Below are positions 53,525 to 62,318 of a stretch of 64,000 bases of DNA, piece by piece (position 1 is the first letter of the stretch; the number at the start of each line of letters is the position of its first letter). The notes beneath the pieces were generated by a model. The model did no database searches. It was not told the DNA's origin and was given only the letters and a program-made list of their open reading frames with translations. Origin of the DNA: Saprospiraceae bacterium (GTDB taxonomy: Bacteria > Bacteroidota > Bacteroidia > Chitinophagales > Saprospiraceae); the NCBI GenBank assembly GCA_958295895.1, contig CATQHI010000005.1, positions 72,501-136,500 of the forward strand. The letters are read 5' to 3'. Position numbers and translations under genes: made by a program.

Positions 53525-56491
53525 CTAGAAATTAAAGCGGTAGCCGCCCGTCAGTTGATTCACGCTGAAGAAATTGCGCGTCGAGAAGTCAGCAAAGAAG
53601 CGGCCGTTGCCTACCGGTAGGTAGCTACCAATAACCAGGTTGATGGCCGGGCGGAAGTTCAACTCATCACTGTCGTCTTTATCCTTGATCTGCATGGCAC
53701 CTACTCCCAGTCCCACGTAGGGAATGAACCCATTGGCACGGGCTTCATCCGTAATGATGGGGTAGATAATGTTACCGAAGATGCCGAAGGTGGTGGGGCT
53801 ACCGATACCGAAGTACGCCTCTGGCATAAACTCAGCGCGCTGATCGGGCCCAAGTTTGTAGTGCCAGCGTAGGCCCAGACCCAAACCGGTGGCGTCACCG
53901 AAGTTGAAGCCGGCCGTACCGGACATCCCGGTGTAGGTAAAGTTAGAGAAGAAACCTTGTGTCTCGGCGTTGTCGTCGGCGAGATAAACTCCGCCGGTGT
54001 TGATGGTCAGTTCCTCCAGGGTCCGGGTGCCGGGTACGATGACGCGGTTACCGGCCGTATCGACGGTAGTCTTGGTGGCGGCTTCCTGGCGGGCCAGGCG
54101 GCGCTCCTGCCGCAGGCGATCGCGCTCCAGGTCCATACGCTCGTCGATGGCATCCTGCTGGGCATCGCGCTGGGCCAGTTCGCGGTTGGCTTGATCCAGA
54201 TCGCGCTGGAGGTCACGGATTTCCTCCATCATCTCACTCTGGTAATCCGTCAGGTCACGGATCATCTCCGTGCGTAGCTCCTCCGTCTGGGTGGGATCGT
54301 CATTCTCGCGTAGGTTATTGATGCGATCCGTGAGGCGGCGCTCCAGCTCCTCCAGGCGTTCATTGTCCTGGCTGCTGCTGCCGGCGCGGCCGGTATCTCC
54401 ACCGTCGCGACGCGCTTGCTCCAACTGCCGCTCCAGGTCCTGAATGCGGCGATCGGTGATGGGGGTACGACTGTCGGCACGGGTGGAGTCGGTATTCAAC
54501 CGCAAGCTACTAGACCCAGTAGTACTACGGCCACCACCCTGTAGGGACTCGATCTGGCGTTCCAGGTCGGCGATCCGGCGCTCTTCACTGGTCGTGTTTG
54601 AGTTACCACCCTGTCCGCGCAGGCGATCGAGCCGCTGCTCGAGCTGCTGGATACGCTCTTCTTCGCTACGGGGAGCGAAGTCATTGTTGCTGTAGCGACG
54701 CGACTGGCCTCCCATGTTCATCTGGAACATCATATCCTCCAGGCGCTCGATGCGGCGGTTAATTTGGTCCAGTTGGTCATTTTGCACGGTGGGCTGCTGT
54801 TGCATCTGGCCCTGTCCCGACTGTGCGGGCTGTTGGTTGGTCTGTCCGCCAGCATTGCGGTTACCGACTGCGTCGATGAGTCGGTCGATCTGCTGCGATT
54901 CCAGGTAGACGACACTACCCGTAGGGGTGCTGGCGGGGCGTGCACCGGGAGCTACTACTACGGGCTGCACCGGCCGGCCGAGGGCGGCATCAATCTCAGC
55001 ACGGTCTCGTTGTTTGACCTCCTGCTTGAGCGCCTGGTTGCGGTTGTCCAGTTCCTCTACGATGGCAGCGGCTTCATCACGCTCTCCCCGGATAATATCG
55101 GCCGTTTCGAGATCACCGGCGTCGAGGGCATCGATGAGCTCCTGGTCGAGGCTGGCGATGCTGTCTTGGTAGCGCTCGCGCAGGTCGGCAATTTCGCGCT
55201 GGTTGGTCTGGCGGATACTGTCGGAGCGGCGCTCAAAATCTTCCTGCTGAGCATCCAGTTGATCCTCGAGGGTAGAGCGGCGCACTACATCGGGGGTACT
55301 GGTCTTTCCACCGAGCGTGAAGCCTAAACCTGCACTGTACATGTAGCTGGTAGTGATTTGATCGCGACTGTTCAGATCTTCCAGGTCGCTGCTGGTAGTC
55401 AGTAGAGCTTTGATACCGCCGTTGAGTTTGACGCGCTCACCGAACTTCAGGTAGATACCACCCCCGCCGGAGGCAAAGTTCTGACTGGAAGCAAAGCCAC
55501 CGGCTTCCACAACTCCATTATTGTAGCCGCTATTGATGTCGATGCGTCCACCACCTACACTGAGGTAGGGTACGATTCCCGAGGAAGCCTGGGTGAGGTT
55601 GAAGCGAAAATCAGCACCATAGAGCGAGATATCGTCGAAATCAAAGTTGATGTCCTCATCCGTCATGCCGCGGTAGTAGAAACCACGGAGGCTGATGAGC
55701 GGGCCGAAGGAGAAGCCTGCGGTACCACCGGCGAAGTAGGCATCCCGGTAGGGGAGGCTGTTATCCCAATCGACCTGGGCAAGTCCAAGCTCTACAGGAA
55801 TGGACAGTCCACTCAGGCCGCCCTGAAAGGTGCGTAGGTACTCCTGGTCGATGTCGCTGAGCTGACCCGGGCGGCGGCCGCCGAGGTAGAACGACAGGTT
55901 AGCCGCTACGGCGAACGTGCCGATATTATCGTTGCCTACACTGAGATCTGGATTCCCGGCACGGTCGATGGAATCCAGGAGGTTGCGCACTACGTTTCCG
56001 GAAAAAGCAATGTACTTGCCCTCGACACCAAAGGCGTACCGATCGGCTGCACTGAGAGTAAGGCCGAGACCTACCGTGCCAAAAATGTTTTCCGCCTTAT
56101 CCAGGCCCTCCCGCTGCTGGCCCTGAATGCCACCCCCCAGGATGAGGTAAGGGAGTAGGGTGCCCCGGCCGACGTTAAGTTTCAGCTCGGCCCCGTACCG
56201 GTTGAGATCTACACCCTGGCCGCCGAAGGTGGAGTCGACGCCGATACCCAGGGCAGAGAAGTCGGTATTTAGATCGATAGTCTGCATGTAGGTAGCCCGC
56301 AGCTCGACGTACTCGCCGAAGCCGAAGCCAACACGGCCGCCAAACATAAAGGCGTCCTCCAGACCGGATTCGTTGCCAAACCAGTTGTAGGACACCGAGG
56401 GGGCTATCGTGTAGCTCACGCCCTTTACTTGCCCGAAGGCCGTAGCCCCGCAGAGGAGCAGCGCGAGAGAGAGTAGTAGGTTGTTACGCAT
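53525..56491 (-). CDS. Outer-membrane protein: beta-barrel, long coiled coil, beta-barrel
   Basis: 988 residues with a signal peptide (LLLCGATAFGQ). Residues ~20-390 are amphipathic beta strands with Gly and aromatic turns (YVELRATYMQTIDLNT, LLPYLILGGGIQGQ). Residues ~400-830 are almost wholly charged helix with Gln/Arg/Glu heptads (RRSDSIRQTNQREIADLRERYQ..., QLEQRLDRLRG, IADLERQIESLQ). After ~840 beta strands return, ending GYRFNF with a terminal Phe as in barrels. No OmpA-like domain is seen. Function unknown; the middle may span to peptidoglycan or oligomerise. Confidence 0.82.
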   Translation of the reverse strand: MRNNLLLSLALLLCGATAFGQVKGVSYTIAPSVSYNWFGNESGLEDAFMFGGRVGFGFGEYVELRATYMQTIDLNTDFSALGIGVDSTFGGQGVDLNRYGAELKLNVGRGTLLPYLILGGGIQGQQREGLDKAENIFGTVGLGLTLSAADRYAFGVEGKYIAFSGNVVRNLLDSIDRAGNPDLSVGNDNIGTFAVAANLSFYLGGRRPGQLSDIDQEYLRTFQGGLSGLSIPVELGLAQVDWDNSLPYRDAYFAGGTAGFSFGPLISLRGFYYRGMTDEDINFDFDDISLYGADFRFNLTQASSGIVPYLSVGGGRIDINSGYNNGVVEAGGFASSQNFASGGGGIYLKFGERVKLNGGIKALLTTSSDLEDLNSRDQITTSYMYSAGLGFTLGGKTSTPDVVRRSTLEDQLDAQQEDFERRSDSIRQTNQREIADLRERYQDSIASLDQELIDALDAGDLETADIIRGERDEAAAIVEELDNRNQALKQEVKQRDRAEIDAALGRPVQPVVVAPGARPASTPTGSVVYLESQQIDRLIDAVGNRNAGGQTNQQPAQSGQGQMQQQPTVQNDQLDQINRRIERLEDMMFQMNMGGQSRRYSNNDFAPRSEEERIQQLEQRLDRLRGQGGNSNTTSEERRIADLERQIESLQGGGRSTTGSSSLRLNTDSTRADSRTPITDRRIQDLERQLEQARRDGGDTGRAGSSSQDNERLEELERRLTDRINNLRENDDPTQTEELRTEMIRDLTDYQSEMMEEIRDLQRDLDQANRELAQRDAQQDAIDERMDLERDRLRQERRLARQEAATKTTVDTAGNRVIVPGTRTLEELTINTGGVYLADDNAETQGFFSNFTYTGMSGTAGFNFGDATGLGLGLRWHYKLGPDQRAEFMPEAYFGIGSPTTFGIFGNIIYPIITDEARANGFIPYVGLGVGAMQIKDKDDSDELNFRPAINLVIGSYLPVGNGRFFADFSTRNFFSVNQLTGGYRFNF

Positions 56492-56834
56492 AAAAAATGG
56501 GTTGAAGAAGTCCTTAGATACTTTCTGTTATAAGGTCAATATGATTCACAAATGTTCGCTGTAAAGGGGGTTAGGCTGCCCACAACGGTCCATAGAGTAC
56601 CATAAGTCACTAGGTGGACGGAGGTTCGGACCCGCTGAACATTCCGGCTTCGGGCCCGTAAGTGACCTCCCATAGACCCTGTCACCGGCAAAAGTCACCC
56701 CTACGACGCATTTATCTTTCCATTCCTCTGGGTGGTGCAGGCTCCCGTGCAACCCTGGCCATGGTGCCTCGTCCTTTCTAATACACACACTAACCCCAAC
56801 CATCCCCGTGGGAGCTCACCCAACCATACGCACC
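56492..56834. other. 343-base divergent intergenic region with paired inverted repeats
   Basis: GTCAC (56606) pairs with GTGAC (56662), enclosing CGGACCCG/CGGGCCCG. GGAGGT (56620) can pair with ACCTCC (56665), which overlaps the GTGAC arm, so the pairings are alternative or pseudoknotted. A near-match -7 box TATCTTTC is at 56713-56720 for the sigma factor gene. I see no gene here. Confidence 0.4.
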
Positions 56835-57407
56835 ATGCCGACCGCCGCCGACTACCGGGACACCCACCGGGCCATCGTGCTCGGATGCCAGCGTAAGGAC
56901 CGCAACGCCCAGCGCCAGCTGTACGGTCACTACGCCAAACCGATGTACAACGTCTGCCTCCGCATCCTCAAACACTCCCACGACGCCGAGGACGTGCTCC
57001 AGCTCGCCTTCGTACAGGTATTCTCCAAGATCGACACCTTCAACTTCGAGGCCTCGGTCAGTGCCTGGATCAAGCGCATCGTCGTCAATCGCTGCATTGA
57101 CCACCTCAAGAAGCGTCGCCTACTTACTACCGACTTCGATCCGGTACGCCACGACACCGGCACTACGGAAGACGACGACCGTGAACGCGAGCAGGTCGAT
57201 GAGGGCAGCTACACCGTCGAACGCATCCGCGCCGCCATGCGCAACCTCAGCGAGGGTTACCGGGTAGTCCTTAGTCTGTACCTCTTCGAGGGCTACGACC
57301 ACGAGGAGATCAGCCAGATCCTCGACATCAGCGTCGGCACCTCCAAATCACAGTACAGCCGCGCCCGCAAGCGCCTGGCCGAGTTACTTTCCACCGCCCC
57401 TAACTAA
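56835..57407 (+). CDS. ECF-type RNA polymerase sigma factor
   Basis: 190 residues from ATG 56835 (an upstream GTG at 56808 is in frame). Region 2: YGHYAKPMYNVCLRILKHSHDAEDVLQLAFVQVFSKID, with the typical DAEDVLQ. Region 4: helix-turn-helix with LSEGYRVVLSLYLFEGYDHEEISQILDISVGTSKSQYSRARKRL. Should direct RNA polymerase to a stress or envelope regulon and probably be held by the product of the next gene, seven bases downstream. Confidence 0.93.
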   Translation: MPTAADYRDTHRAIVLGCQRKDRNAQRQLYGHYAKPMYNVCLRILKHSHDAEDVLQLAFVQVFSKIDTFNFEASVSAWIKRIVVNRCIDHLKKRRLLTTDFDPVRHDTGTTEDDDREREQVDEGSYTVERIRAAMRNLSEGYRVVLSLYLFEGYDHEEISQILDISVGTSKSQYSRARKRLAELLSTAPN

Positions 57408-57414
57408 AACCGCC

Positions 57415-58110
57415 ATGAACGACGATAAACTAAAGGGTTTCATTCAGGATCACCGGACGGACTTCGATGAGGTCGCGCCCCCGGCCAGCCTGTGGGACCG
57501 CGTCGCCGCCGCCCTACCGAGTGATGAAGACGATGGCGACCCCCTCGAAACCTTCATCGCTACCCACCGCGAGGCTTTTGACGATGCCACGCCGCCCCCG
57601 CAGCTCCTTACCAAAGTGCTTGCACCCGCGGCCCCGCCTGCCTCAGCACCCAAGTTAAAGGTCAGCCATCGCCGCACCTTCCTGTATCTCACCGGCATTG
57701 CCGCCTCCCTACTGCTCATGTTCACCGCCTACCGCTTCGGCAATCGGGCGGGCTACCAGGCCGGGCAGGAGGAGCACCTCGCCCAGCAGATCCAGCAGCT
57801 CGATCCCGAACTGGCCGAGGCCGAACGCTTCTACCAGCAACGCATCGACGCCGAATTTACCCGCGTGGATCAGGTCAATGACGACCCTCAGTTGCGCCGT
57901 GACCTCAAGGAACTCGATGCCGCTACGGCCGACATCCGCGCTCAGCTTCTTAAAGTGCCCCAGAGTCAGCGCCCCATGCTGGTCAATGAACTCATCGAGG
58001 CCTACCGCACCAAACTCGATATCCTACTGCGCATCCAGCAGCGGATTCCTACTCCCAACTCCCCCGGGGCCCCCGCGCCCCGCCCCAATAAATCGACTCA
58101 TGAAAGTTAA
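57415..58110 (+). CDS. Membrane anti-sigma-factor-like protein with duplicated N-terminal motif
   Basis: 231 residues. One membrane helix at ~88-106 (FLYLTGIAASLLLMFTAYRF) divides a cytoplasmic N-terminal part from a periplasmic helical tail. The N-terminal part holds two copies of one motif, residues 9-30 and 47-68: FIxxHRxxFD followed by PPxxLxxxV, eleven identical positions at an exact offset of 38. Single copies of a similar motif occur in Bacteroidota anti-sigma proteins, as I recall them. The linker LAPAAPPAS between motif 2 and the helix is encoded by repeat copy 12. Overlaps the next gene by 11 bases. Confidence 0.82.
   Translation: MNDDKLKGFIQDHRTDFDEVAPPASLWDRVAAALPSDEDDGDPLETFIATHREAFDDATPPPQLLTKVLAPAAPPASAPKLKVSHRRTFLYLTGIAASLLLMFTAYRFGNRAGYQAGQEEHLAQQIQQLDPELAEAERFYQQRIDAEFTRVDQVNDDPQLRRDLKELDAATADIRAQLLKVPQSQRPMLVNELIEAYRTKLDILLRIQQRIPTPNSPGAPAPRPNKSTHES
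57622..57639 (+). repeat. Dispersed 18-bp repeat, copy 12 (inside the anti-sigma-like gene)
   Basis: GCACCCGCGGCCCCGCCT, 17 of 18, preceded by CTT, coding for APAAPP. Confidence 0.8.
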
Positions 58111-59236
58111 TTTCATTCCCCTCCTGGCCGTGCTGGCCTTTTTACTACCTAGCCTCGGCCATGCTACCACCCCCCGGACCGCCGATTTCGAAAAACGACT
58201 CTCGGAGACCTTCGACATCAACGCCAACGGACGGGTAAACCTCGAAAACCGCTACGGCGAGATCAAGGTCGTCACCTGGTCACAGCCCCGGGTCAAGATC
58301 GACGTGCTCATCCGGGTGCAGGCCCGCAACGAAGATGATTTTAAGAAGGTGCTGGAGCGTATCGACGTGAGCCTACGCGGCGGCGGCAGCAGCGTCTCGG
58401 CCACCACCACGGTCGGCTCCGGTGGCAGCAACAGCTGGTGGAGCTTTATCACGGGCAACAACAGCAGCAACGACTTCAAGATTTATTACACGGTCAGCAT
58501 GCCCGCCACGGTCGGCCTCGATGTAGACGCCAAGTACTGCGACGTCGAACTCCCCAACCTCAGCGGCCCCACCGTGCTCAACGTTGGCTACGGAGACCTC
58601 GTCGCCGGCAAGCTCACCGCCAGTAGCGAGCTAGACGTCAGCTACGGCTCGGCCCGCATCGAACAGCTCGGCGGTGGCAGCCGGGTCAAACTGCGCTACA
58701 GCGAGGGCACCTTCCGCAATACCGACGGTGACCTGACCTACGACGGCCGCTACAGCGAGGTCCGCTTCGGCACCGTAGGCGGCGTGCTGCGTCTCGATGT
58801 CGGCTACGAGGAGATCGAGGTGGAGTCCGCCACAGAAATCTACCTCAACGGCAGCTACAACGAGCTTGCCGCCGAACGCGTCGGCCGCGCCCACCTCGAC
58901 GGCAACTATACTGAGTTCCGCCTGGGCACCGTAACCAAATCACTTGAAGTAGATGGCAGCTACGGCGACGTAGAAGTAGGCACCCTCAGCGCCGGCTTCG
59001 ACCGCATCGACATCGACGTCTCCTACACCGACGTGCAGATCGACGTAGATAACGCCGCCGGCTACACCCTCGACCTCAGTGCGCGCTACGGCGACATTGA
59101 TGTACCCACCGCTGACCTGAGCCCCCGAGACATCCGTAGTGAGGGCTCCAGCGAGTCGGTGAGGGGTACTAAGGCGGGTACCGGGCGGGGGACGATCAAG
59201 ATCAGTACCAGCTACGGGGATATCGAGATCTACTAA
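58100..59236 (+). CDS. Exported DUF4097-like beta-solenoid protein
   Basis: 378 residues from ATG 58100, signal peptide ending LGHA. The mature part is built from repeats of about 20 residues with Tyr-Gly/Ser-Asp/Glu turns ([61 protein letters not shown]), typical of DUF4097/DUF2807-like adhesin-head solenoids. Such proteins often end sigma/anti-sigma operons in Bacteroidota; role probably at the envelope. Translationally coupled to the upstream gene. Confidence 0.85.
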   Translation: MKVNFIPLLAVLAFLLPSLGHATTPRTADFEKRLSETFDINANGRVNLENRYGEIKVVTWSQPRVKIDVLIRVQARNEDDFKKVLERIDVSLRGGGSSVSATTTVGSGGSNSWWSFITGNNSSNDFKIYYTVSMPATVGLDVDAKYCDVELPNLSGPTVLNVGYGDLVAGKLTASSELDVSYGSARIEQLGGGSRVKLRYSEGTFRNTDGDLTYDGRYSEVRFGTVGGVLRLDVGYEEIEVESATEIYLNGSYNELAAERVGRAHLDGNYTEFRLGTVTKSLEVDGSYGDVEVGTLSAGFDRIDIDVSYTDVQIDVDNAAGYTLDLSARYGDIDVPTADLSPRDIRSEGSSESVRGTKAGTGRGTIKISTSYGDIEIY

Positions 59237-60510
59237 AGTCCTAGTAGCAGCAGCGTAGGATCCTCCAGCAGCGCCTTCACCTTCACCAAAAAGGTCACCG
59301 ACGAGCTACCGTCAATCACCCGGTGGTCGTAGCTGAGGGCCAGGTACATCATGGGGCGGATCACGACCTGCCCATCCACCGCCACGGGCCGCTCGATGAT
59401 GTTGTGCATACCCAGGATGGCCGACTGCGGCTTATTGATGATGGGCGTACTCATCATACTCCCGAACACCCCGCCGTTGGTGATCGTGAAGGTGCCGCCG
59501 CTCATCTCCTCGATGCTCAGCTTGTTGTCGCGGGCCTTGGCGGCTAACTCCTTGAGCTTGGTTTCGATGTCGGCGAAGTGCAGCGACTCGATGTTGTGGA
59601 TGGGTGGTACGACCAGTCCGGTGGGCGTAGAGACGGCAAAGCTGATGTCGACGTAGTCGTGGTAGATCAGTTCCTTCCCGTCCTCGGTGATTTCGGCGTT
59701 CACGTCGGGCATTTCCAGAAGCACCTGGGCGCAGGCCTTGGCGAACAGCGACATGAAGCCCAACTTGACCCCGTACTTCTCCACAAATCTTTCCTGCACG
59801 CTGCTGCGCAGGGCCATCACAGCGCTCAGGTCCACCTCATTGAAGGTAGTGAGCATGGCCGTTTCGTTTTTCGCGCTCACCAGGCGGGAGGCGATGGTAC
59901 GGCGCATGCGGCTCATCTTCTCGGTGCGCGTGTTGCGGGAGAAGGAGGGCGAAGGGGAGGTGCTGCGCGCAGGCTGGGGCTTAGGGGAAGCGGGCGGGGC
60001 CGCGGGTGCAGCGGACTTGGTGGGAGCAGCCGCAGCAGGCGTGGGCTTCGAGACTGCCGACTGCGCATCGGCCTTGGTGATGCGCCCGTCGCGACCGGAG
60101 CCGTTGACGGTACTGGGGTCTACATCGTTTTCGCGCAGAATCTTGCCGGCGGCGGGGCTGGGGGTGCCGGTGGCGTAGGTGCGCTCGTCCGCCGGTGCTT
60201 TTTGCGGCGTCTCGGCCGCCGAGGCAGCCGCTGCGCTTGGTGCTTCGGCGGCCGAGCCGTTGTCACCCGATGCGCTCGTGTCGATCTTTGCTACCAGGGC
60301 CCCAATCTTCAGGTCGTCACCCTCGCCGGCCACGTACATGAGCTTACCGGCTGCCTCGGCGGGAAATTCCAGGGTGGCCTTATCGGATTCAAACTCACAG
60401 ATGGGCTCGTCGAGCTCTACGTAGTCGCCATCGCCCTTGAGCCATTCGCTCAGGGTGACTTCGGTGACGCTTTCCCCGATGACGGGGACTTTCATTTCGA
60501 CGATGCTCAT
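59233..60510 (-). CDS. sucB: Dihydrolipoyl succinyltransferase, E2 of 2-oxoglutarate dehydrogenase
   Basis: 425 residues. One lipoyl domain (1-77) with the lipoyl Lys44 in ESDKATLEF, an Ala/Pro linker, a peripheral subunit-binding domain at ~115-150 ([32 protein letters not shown]), a second Ala/Pro/Ser linker, and the catalytic domain with HRVIDG (His396, Asp400). The [13 protein letters not shown] entry and the [17 protein letters not shown] block fit SucB. The second linker carries repeat copy 13. E1 (sucA) is not adjacent. Four bases overlap the end of the solenoid gene, convergent. Confidence 0.93.
   Translation of the reverse strand: MSIVEMKVPVIGESVTEVTLSEWLKGDGDYVELDEPICEFESDKATLEFPAEAAGKLMYVAGEGDDLKIGALVAKIDTSASGDNGSAAEAPSAAAASAAETPQKAPADERTYATGTPSPAAGKILRENDVDPSTVNGSGRDGRITKADAQSAVSKPTPAAAAPTKSAAPAAPPASPKPQPARSTSPSPSFSRNTRTEKMSRMRRTIASRLVSAKNETAMLTTFNEVDLSAVMALRSSVQERFVEKYGVKLGFMSLFAKACAQVLLEMPDVNAEITEDGKELIYHDYVDISFAVSTPTGLVVPPIHNIESLHFADIETKLKELAAKARDNKLSIEEMSGGTFTITNGGVFGSMMSTPIINKPQSAILGMHNIIERPVAVDGQVVIRPMMYLALSYDHRVIDGSSSVTFLVKVKALLEDPTLLLLGL
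59992..60009 (-). repeat. Dispersed 18-bp repeat, copy 13 (sucB linker)
   Basis: GCACCCGCGGCCCCGCCC on the minus strand, in sense with sucB, coding for APAAPP in the inter-domain linker. Confidence 0.85.
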
Positions 60511-60603
60511 GGGGGGAATGAATCTAAGGTTGGGTTAAATCTGCCTGGAGTAACGCGGCGGTGTGCGCGGGGTTGAGGTAAAGGTACAGTACATTGGCGG
60601 CCG

Positions 60604-61305
60604 ATGCCCCGCCCCCCGACCGTGCCGCGCCTGCGCTACTACCTGAGTTACCTGTGGGAGCAAAGCCTGGTACGTACCTCTTCGGAGTACAACGCCTACC
60701 TGGAGGTCTGCGTAGTATACGGCCGGTTACAACTGGTGGCCGAGGATGCCATCTACAGCTTCGGCGACTACTACCTCAACTTCCGTAAGGTCTTCGAGGT
60801 GTTCAACTATCAGGAGCTACCGGAGCGGGCGGCGGTGCTGGTGCTGGGCCTGGGCCTGGGCAGCATACCGGAGCTACTGGAGCGGCACATCGGCGTAGAC
60901 TACACCTACGTAGCCGTGGAGATCGACCCGGTGATCATCGAGCTAGCCAGTCGGTATAGTCTGCCCGCGCTGGACTCCCCGGTGGAAGTGGTGCAGGCCG
61001 ACGCCATGGCCTTTTTACAGCTCGACGAGCGGCGCTTCGACCTGATCTGTGTAGATGTCTTCCAGGATGCCACCATACCGGAGCACTTAGATGATGAGTC
61101 ATTCCTAGCGCTCTGCCGCGAGAGTTTGCTGCCCGGTGGGGCCCTGATCTATAACCGGCTGGCCTCCAGCATTCCGGACCGTAATGCCGCAAAAACCTAC
61201 TTCACCGAGACCTTTGCACCGGCGTTCCCCGCCCCCTACCTGTACGATACGGGGGGCAACTACCTGCTGGTGAACGACGGCAAGTTTCTTACTTTGGCGG
61301 GATGA
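60604..61305 (+). CDS. Spermidine-synthase-like methyltransferase-fold protein
   Basis: 233 residues. Rossmann methyltransferase core: VLVLGLGLGSIPELLE as the nucleotide loop, VAVEIDPVIIELA with the acidic residue of motif II, and DLICVDVFQDATIPEHL where true spermidine synthases have D-x-x-D-P. The N-terminal YLEVCVVYGRLQLVAEDAIYSFGD matches the beta hairpin of that family. Whether it makes a polyamine is uncertain. A TACATTGG box ends six bases before the ATG. Repeat copy 14 codes for APAFPA near the end. Confidence 0.82.
   Translation: MPRPPTVPRLRYYLSYLWEQSLVRTSSEYNAYLEVCVVYGRLQLVAEDAIYSFGDYYLNFRKVFEVFNYQELPERAAVLVLGLGLGSIPELLERHIGVDYTYVAVEIDPVIIELASRYSLPALDSPVEVVQADAMAFLQLDERRFDLICVDVFQDATIPEHLDDESFLALCRESLLPGGALIYNRLASSIPDRNAAKTYFTETFAPAFPAPYLYDTGGNYLLVNDGKFLTLAG
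61216..61234 (+). repeat. Dispersed repeat, copy 14 (19-base variant)
   Basis: GCACCGGCGTTCCCCGCCC, preceded by TTT, the same TT-variant as copy 7; sense, coding for APAFPA. Confidence 0.55.
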
Positions 61306-61661
61306 AACGTATTTGTCCTGAGTGCGGGGAGGAATACACCGGGCGGAGTGATAAAAAGTACTGTTCGGCTCCCTGCCGGGCGGCCTTTCATAACCGGGCG
61401 CGGGCCGCGGAGCAGGTTTTTCAGCGCAGCATCAACAACATTCTACGCCATAACCGCAATGTGCTGGCCGAGCTCAATCCCGACGGCAAGGCCAACGTGA
61501 AGCGGGAGCGTATGATCGACCGCGGCTTCAAGTTCCGCTACTTCACCAACGAGTACCATACGCGTAACGGCACATTGTACCACTTTTGCTACGACTATGG
61601 GTACCGGGTGGAAGAGGGGGAGTGGGTGTTGCTGATTAAACGACAAGAATATGTGGAGTAG
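61302..61661 (+). CDS. Small zinc-ribbon protein, conserved, unknown function
   Basis: 119 residues. Cys5, Cys8, Cys21 and Cys25 (CPEC...YCSAPC) make a zinc ribbon, followed by a basic helix (RAAFHNRARAAEQVFQRSINNILRHNRNVLAELNPDGK) and a beta-rich end with aromatic residues. I recall similar proteins in many Bacteroidota, without a known role; nucleic-acid binding is a guess. Overlaps the previous gene by four bases, and a TACTTTGG box lies four bases before its ATG. Confidence 0.82.
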   Translation: MKRICPECGEEYTGRSDKKYCSAPCRAAFHNRARAAEQVFQRSINNILRHNRNVLAELNPDGKANVKRERMIDRGFKFRYFTNEYHTRNGTLYHFCYDYGYRVEEGEWVLLIKRQEYVE

Positions 61662-61680
61662 ACACTGCGCTGGTTAGCAT

Positions 61681-62145
61681 CTAACTCGGGAATAATCTCT
61701 CGATCGCCTTCTCCCGCTCCGTAAAAATCCCCTCCACCTGCCGGTGCACGAACAGCCGGTCCGCGATCGTGCCAAGAATACCGAGGGGAGCCTGGTAGTG
61801 CAAGATATCCCGCATCTCCGTAGTCTGCTTGTCGATCGCCCGAAAGTGATGTTGGTGGTGCCAGAGGGCAAAGGGGCCAACGCGCTGGTCGTCGATGAAG
61901 TGACGGTGGTGCTCGATGTGGGTGATCTCAGTGACCCAGTCGGTGGTGAAGCCCGGAAAGGGGGTGATGCGGTACTGGATCACGATGCCCTCGTACATCT
62001 CCACACCGGCCACGGGAGTGAGGAACTCAAATTTGACCTCCGGGGGGGTAAGCTTTTCGAGGTTTTCGGGGCGGCTGAAGAAGTCCCAGGTGGTGGCCAG
62101 GGAGCGGGGGACGGTGGTGGTAGCGACGAGGCGGCGGGGGGTCAT
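61681..62145 (-). CDS. SRPBCC (START/polyketide cyclase-like) family protein
   Basis: 154 residues from ATG 62145. Features of the helix-grip fold: LATTWDFFSRPENLEKLTPPEVKFEFLTP at the start, VIQYRITPFPGFTTDWVTEITH in the beta sheet, and a long C-terminal helix (LFVHRQVEGIFTEREKAIERLF). The family binds hydrophobic ligands. The frame stays open upstream to 62214 without a better start. Confidence 0.85.
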   Translation of the reverse strand: MTPRRLVATTTVPRSLATTWDFFSRPENLEKLTPPEVKFEFLTPVAGVEMYEGIVIQYRITPFPGFTTDWVTEITHIEHHRHFIDDQRVGPFALWHHQHHFRAIDKQTTEMRDILHYQAPLGILGTIADRLFVHRQVEGIFTEREKAIERLFPS

Positions 62146-62269
62146 AGAAAAGCAGGTAGGTACATGAAAGTAGAAACGGAAGGAAAAGCGGCGGGGGTGG
62201 GGGAGTAGCCGCACTTTGTTAGGTCACCGTTAAAGTTTGGTGAGATATACACCGTATTACGCAACGGAG

Positions 62270-62277
62270 TATATTTG
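62270..62277 (+). promoter_or_regulatory. Promoter box TATATTTG of the TraR/DksA gene
   Basis: Exact TAnnTTTG in an AT-rich patch, 41 bases before the ATG at 62319. It also argues against the TTG start at 62292. Confidence 0.6.
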
Positions 62278-62318
62278 TGCACGCATTGTGATTGAAGTTT
62301 TTTCAAAAAAGCGATACC

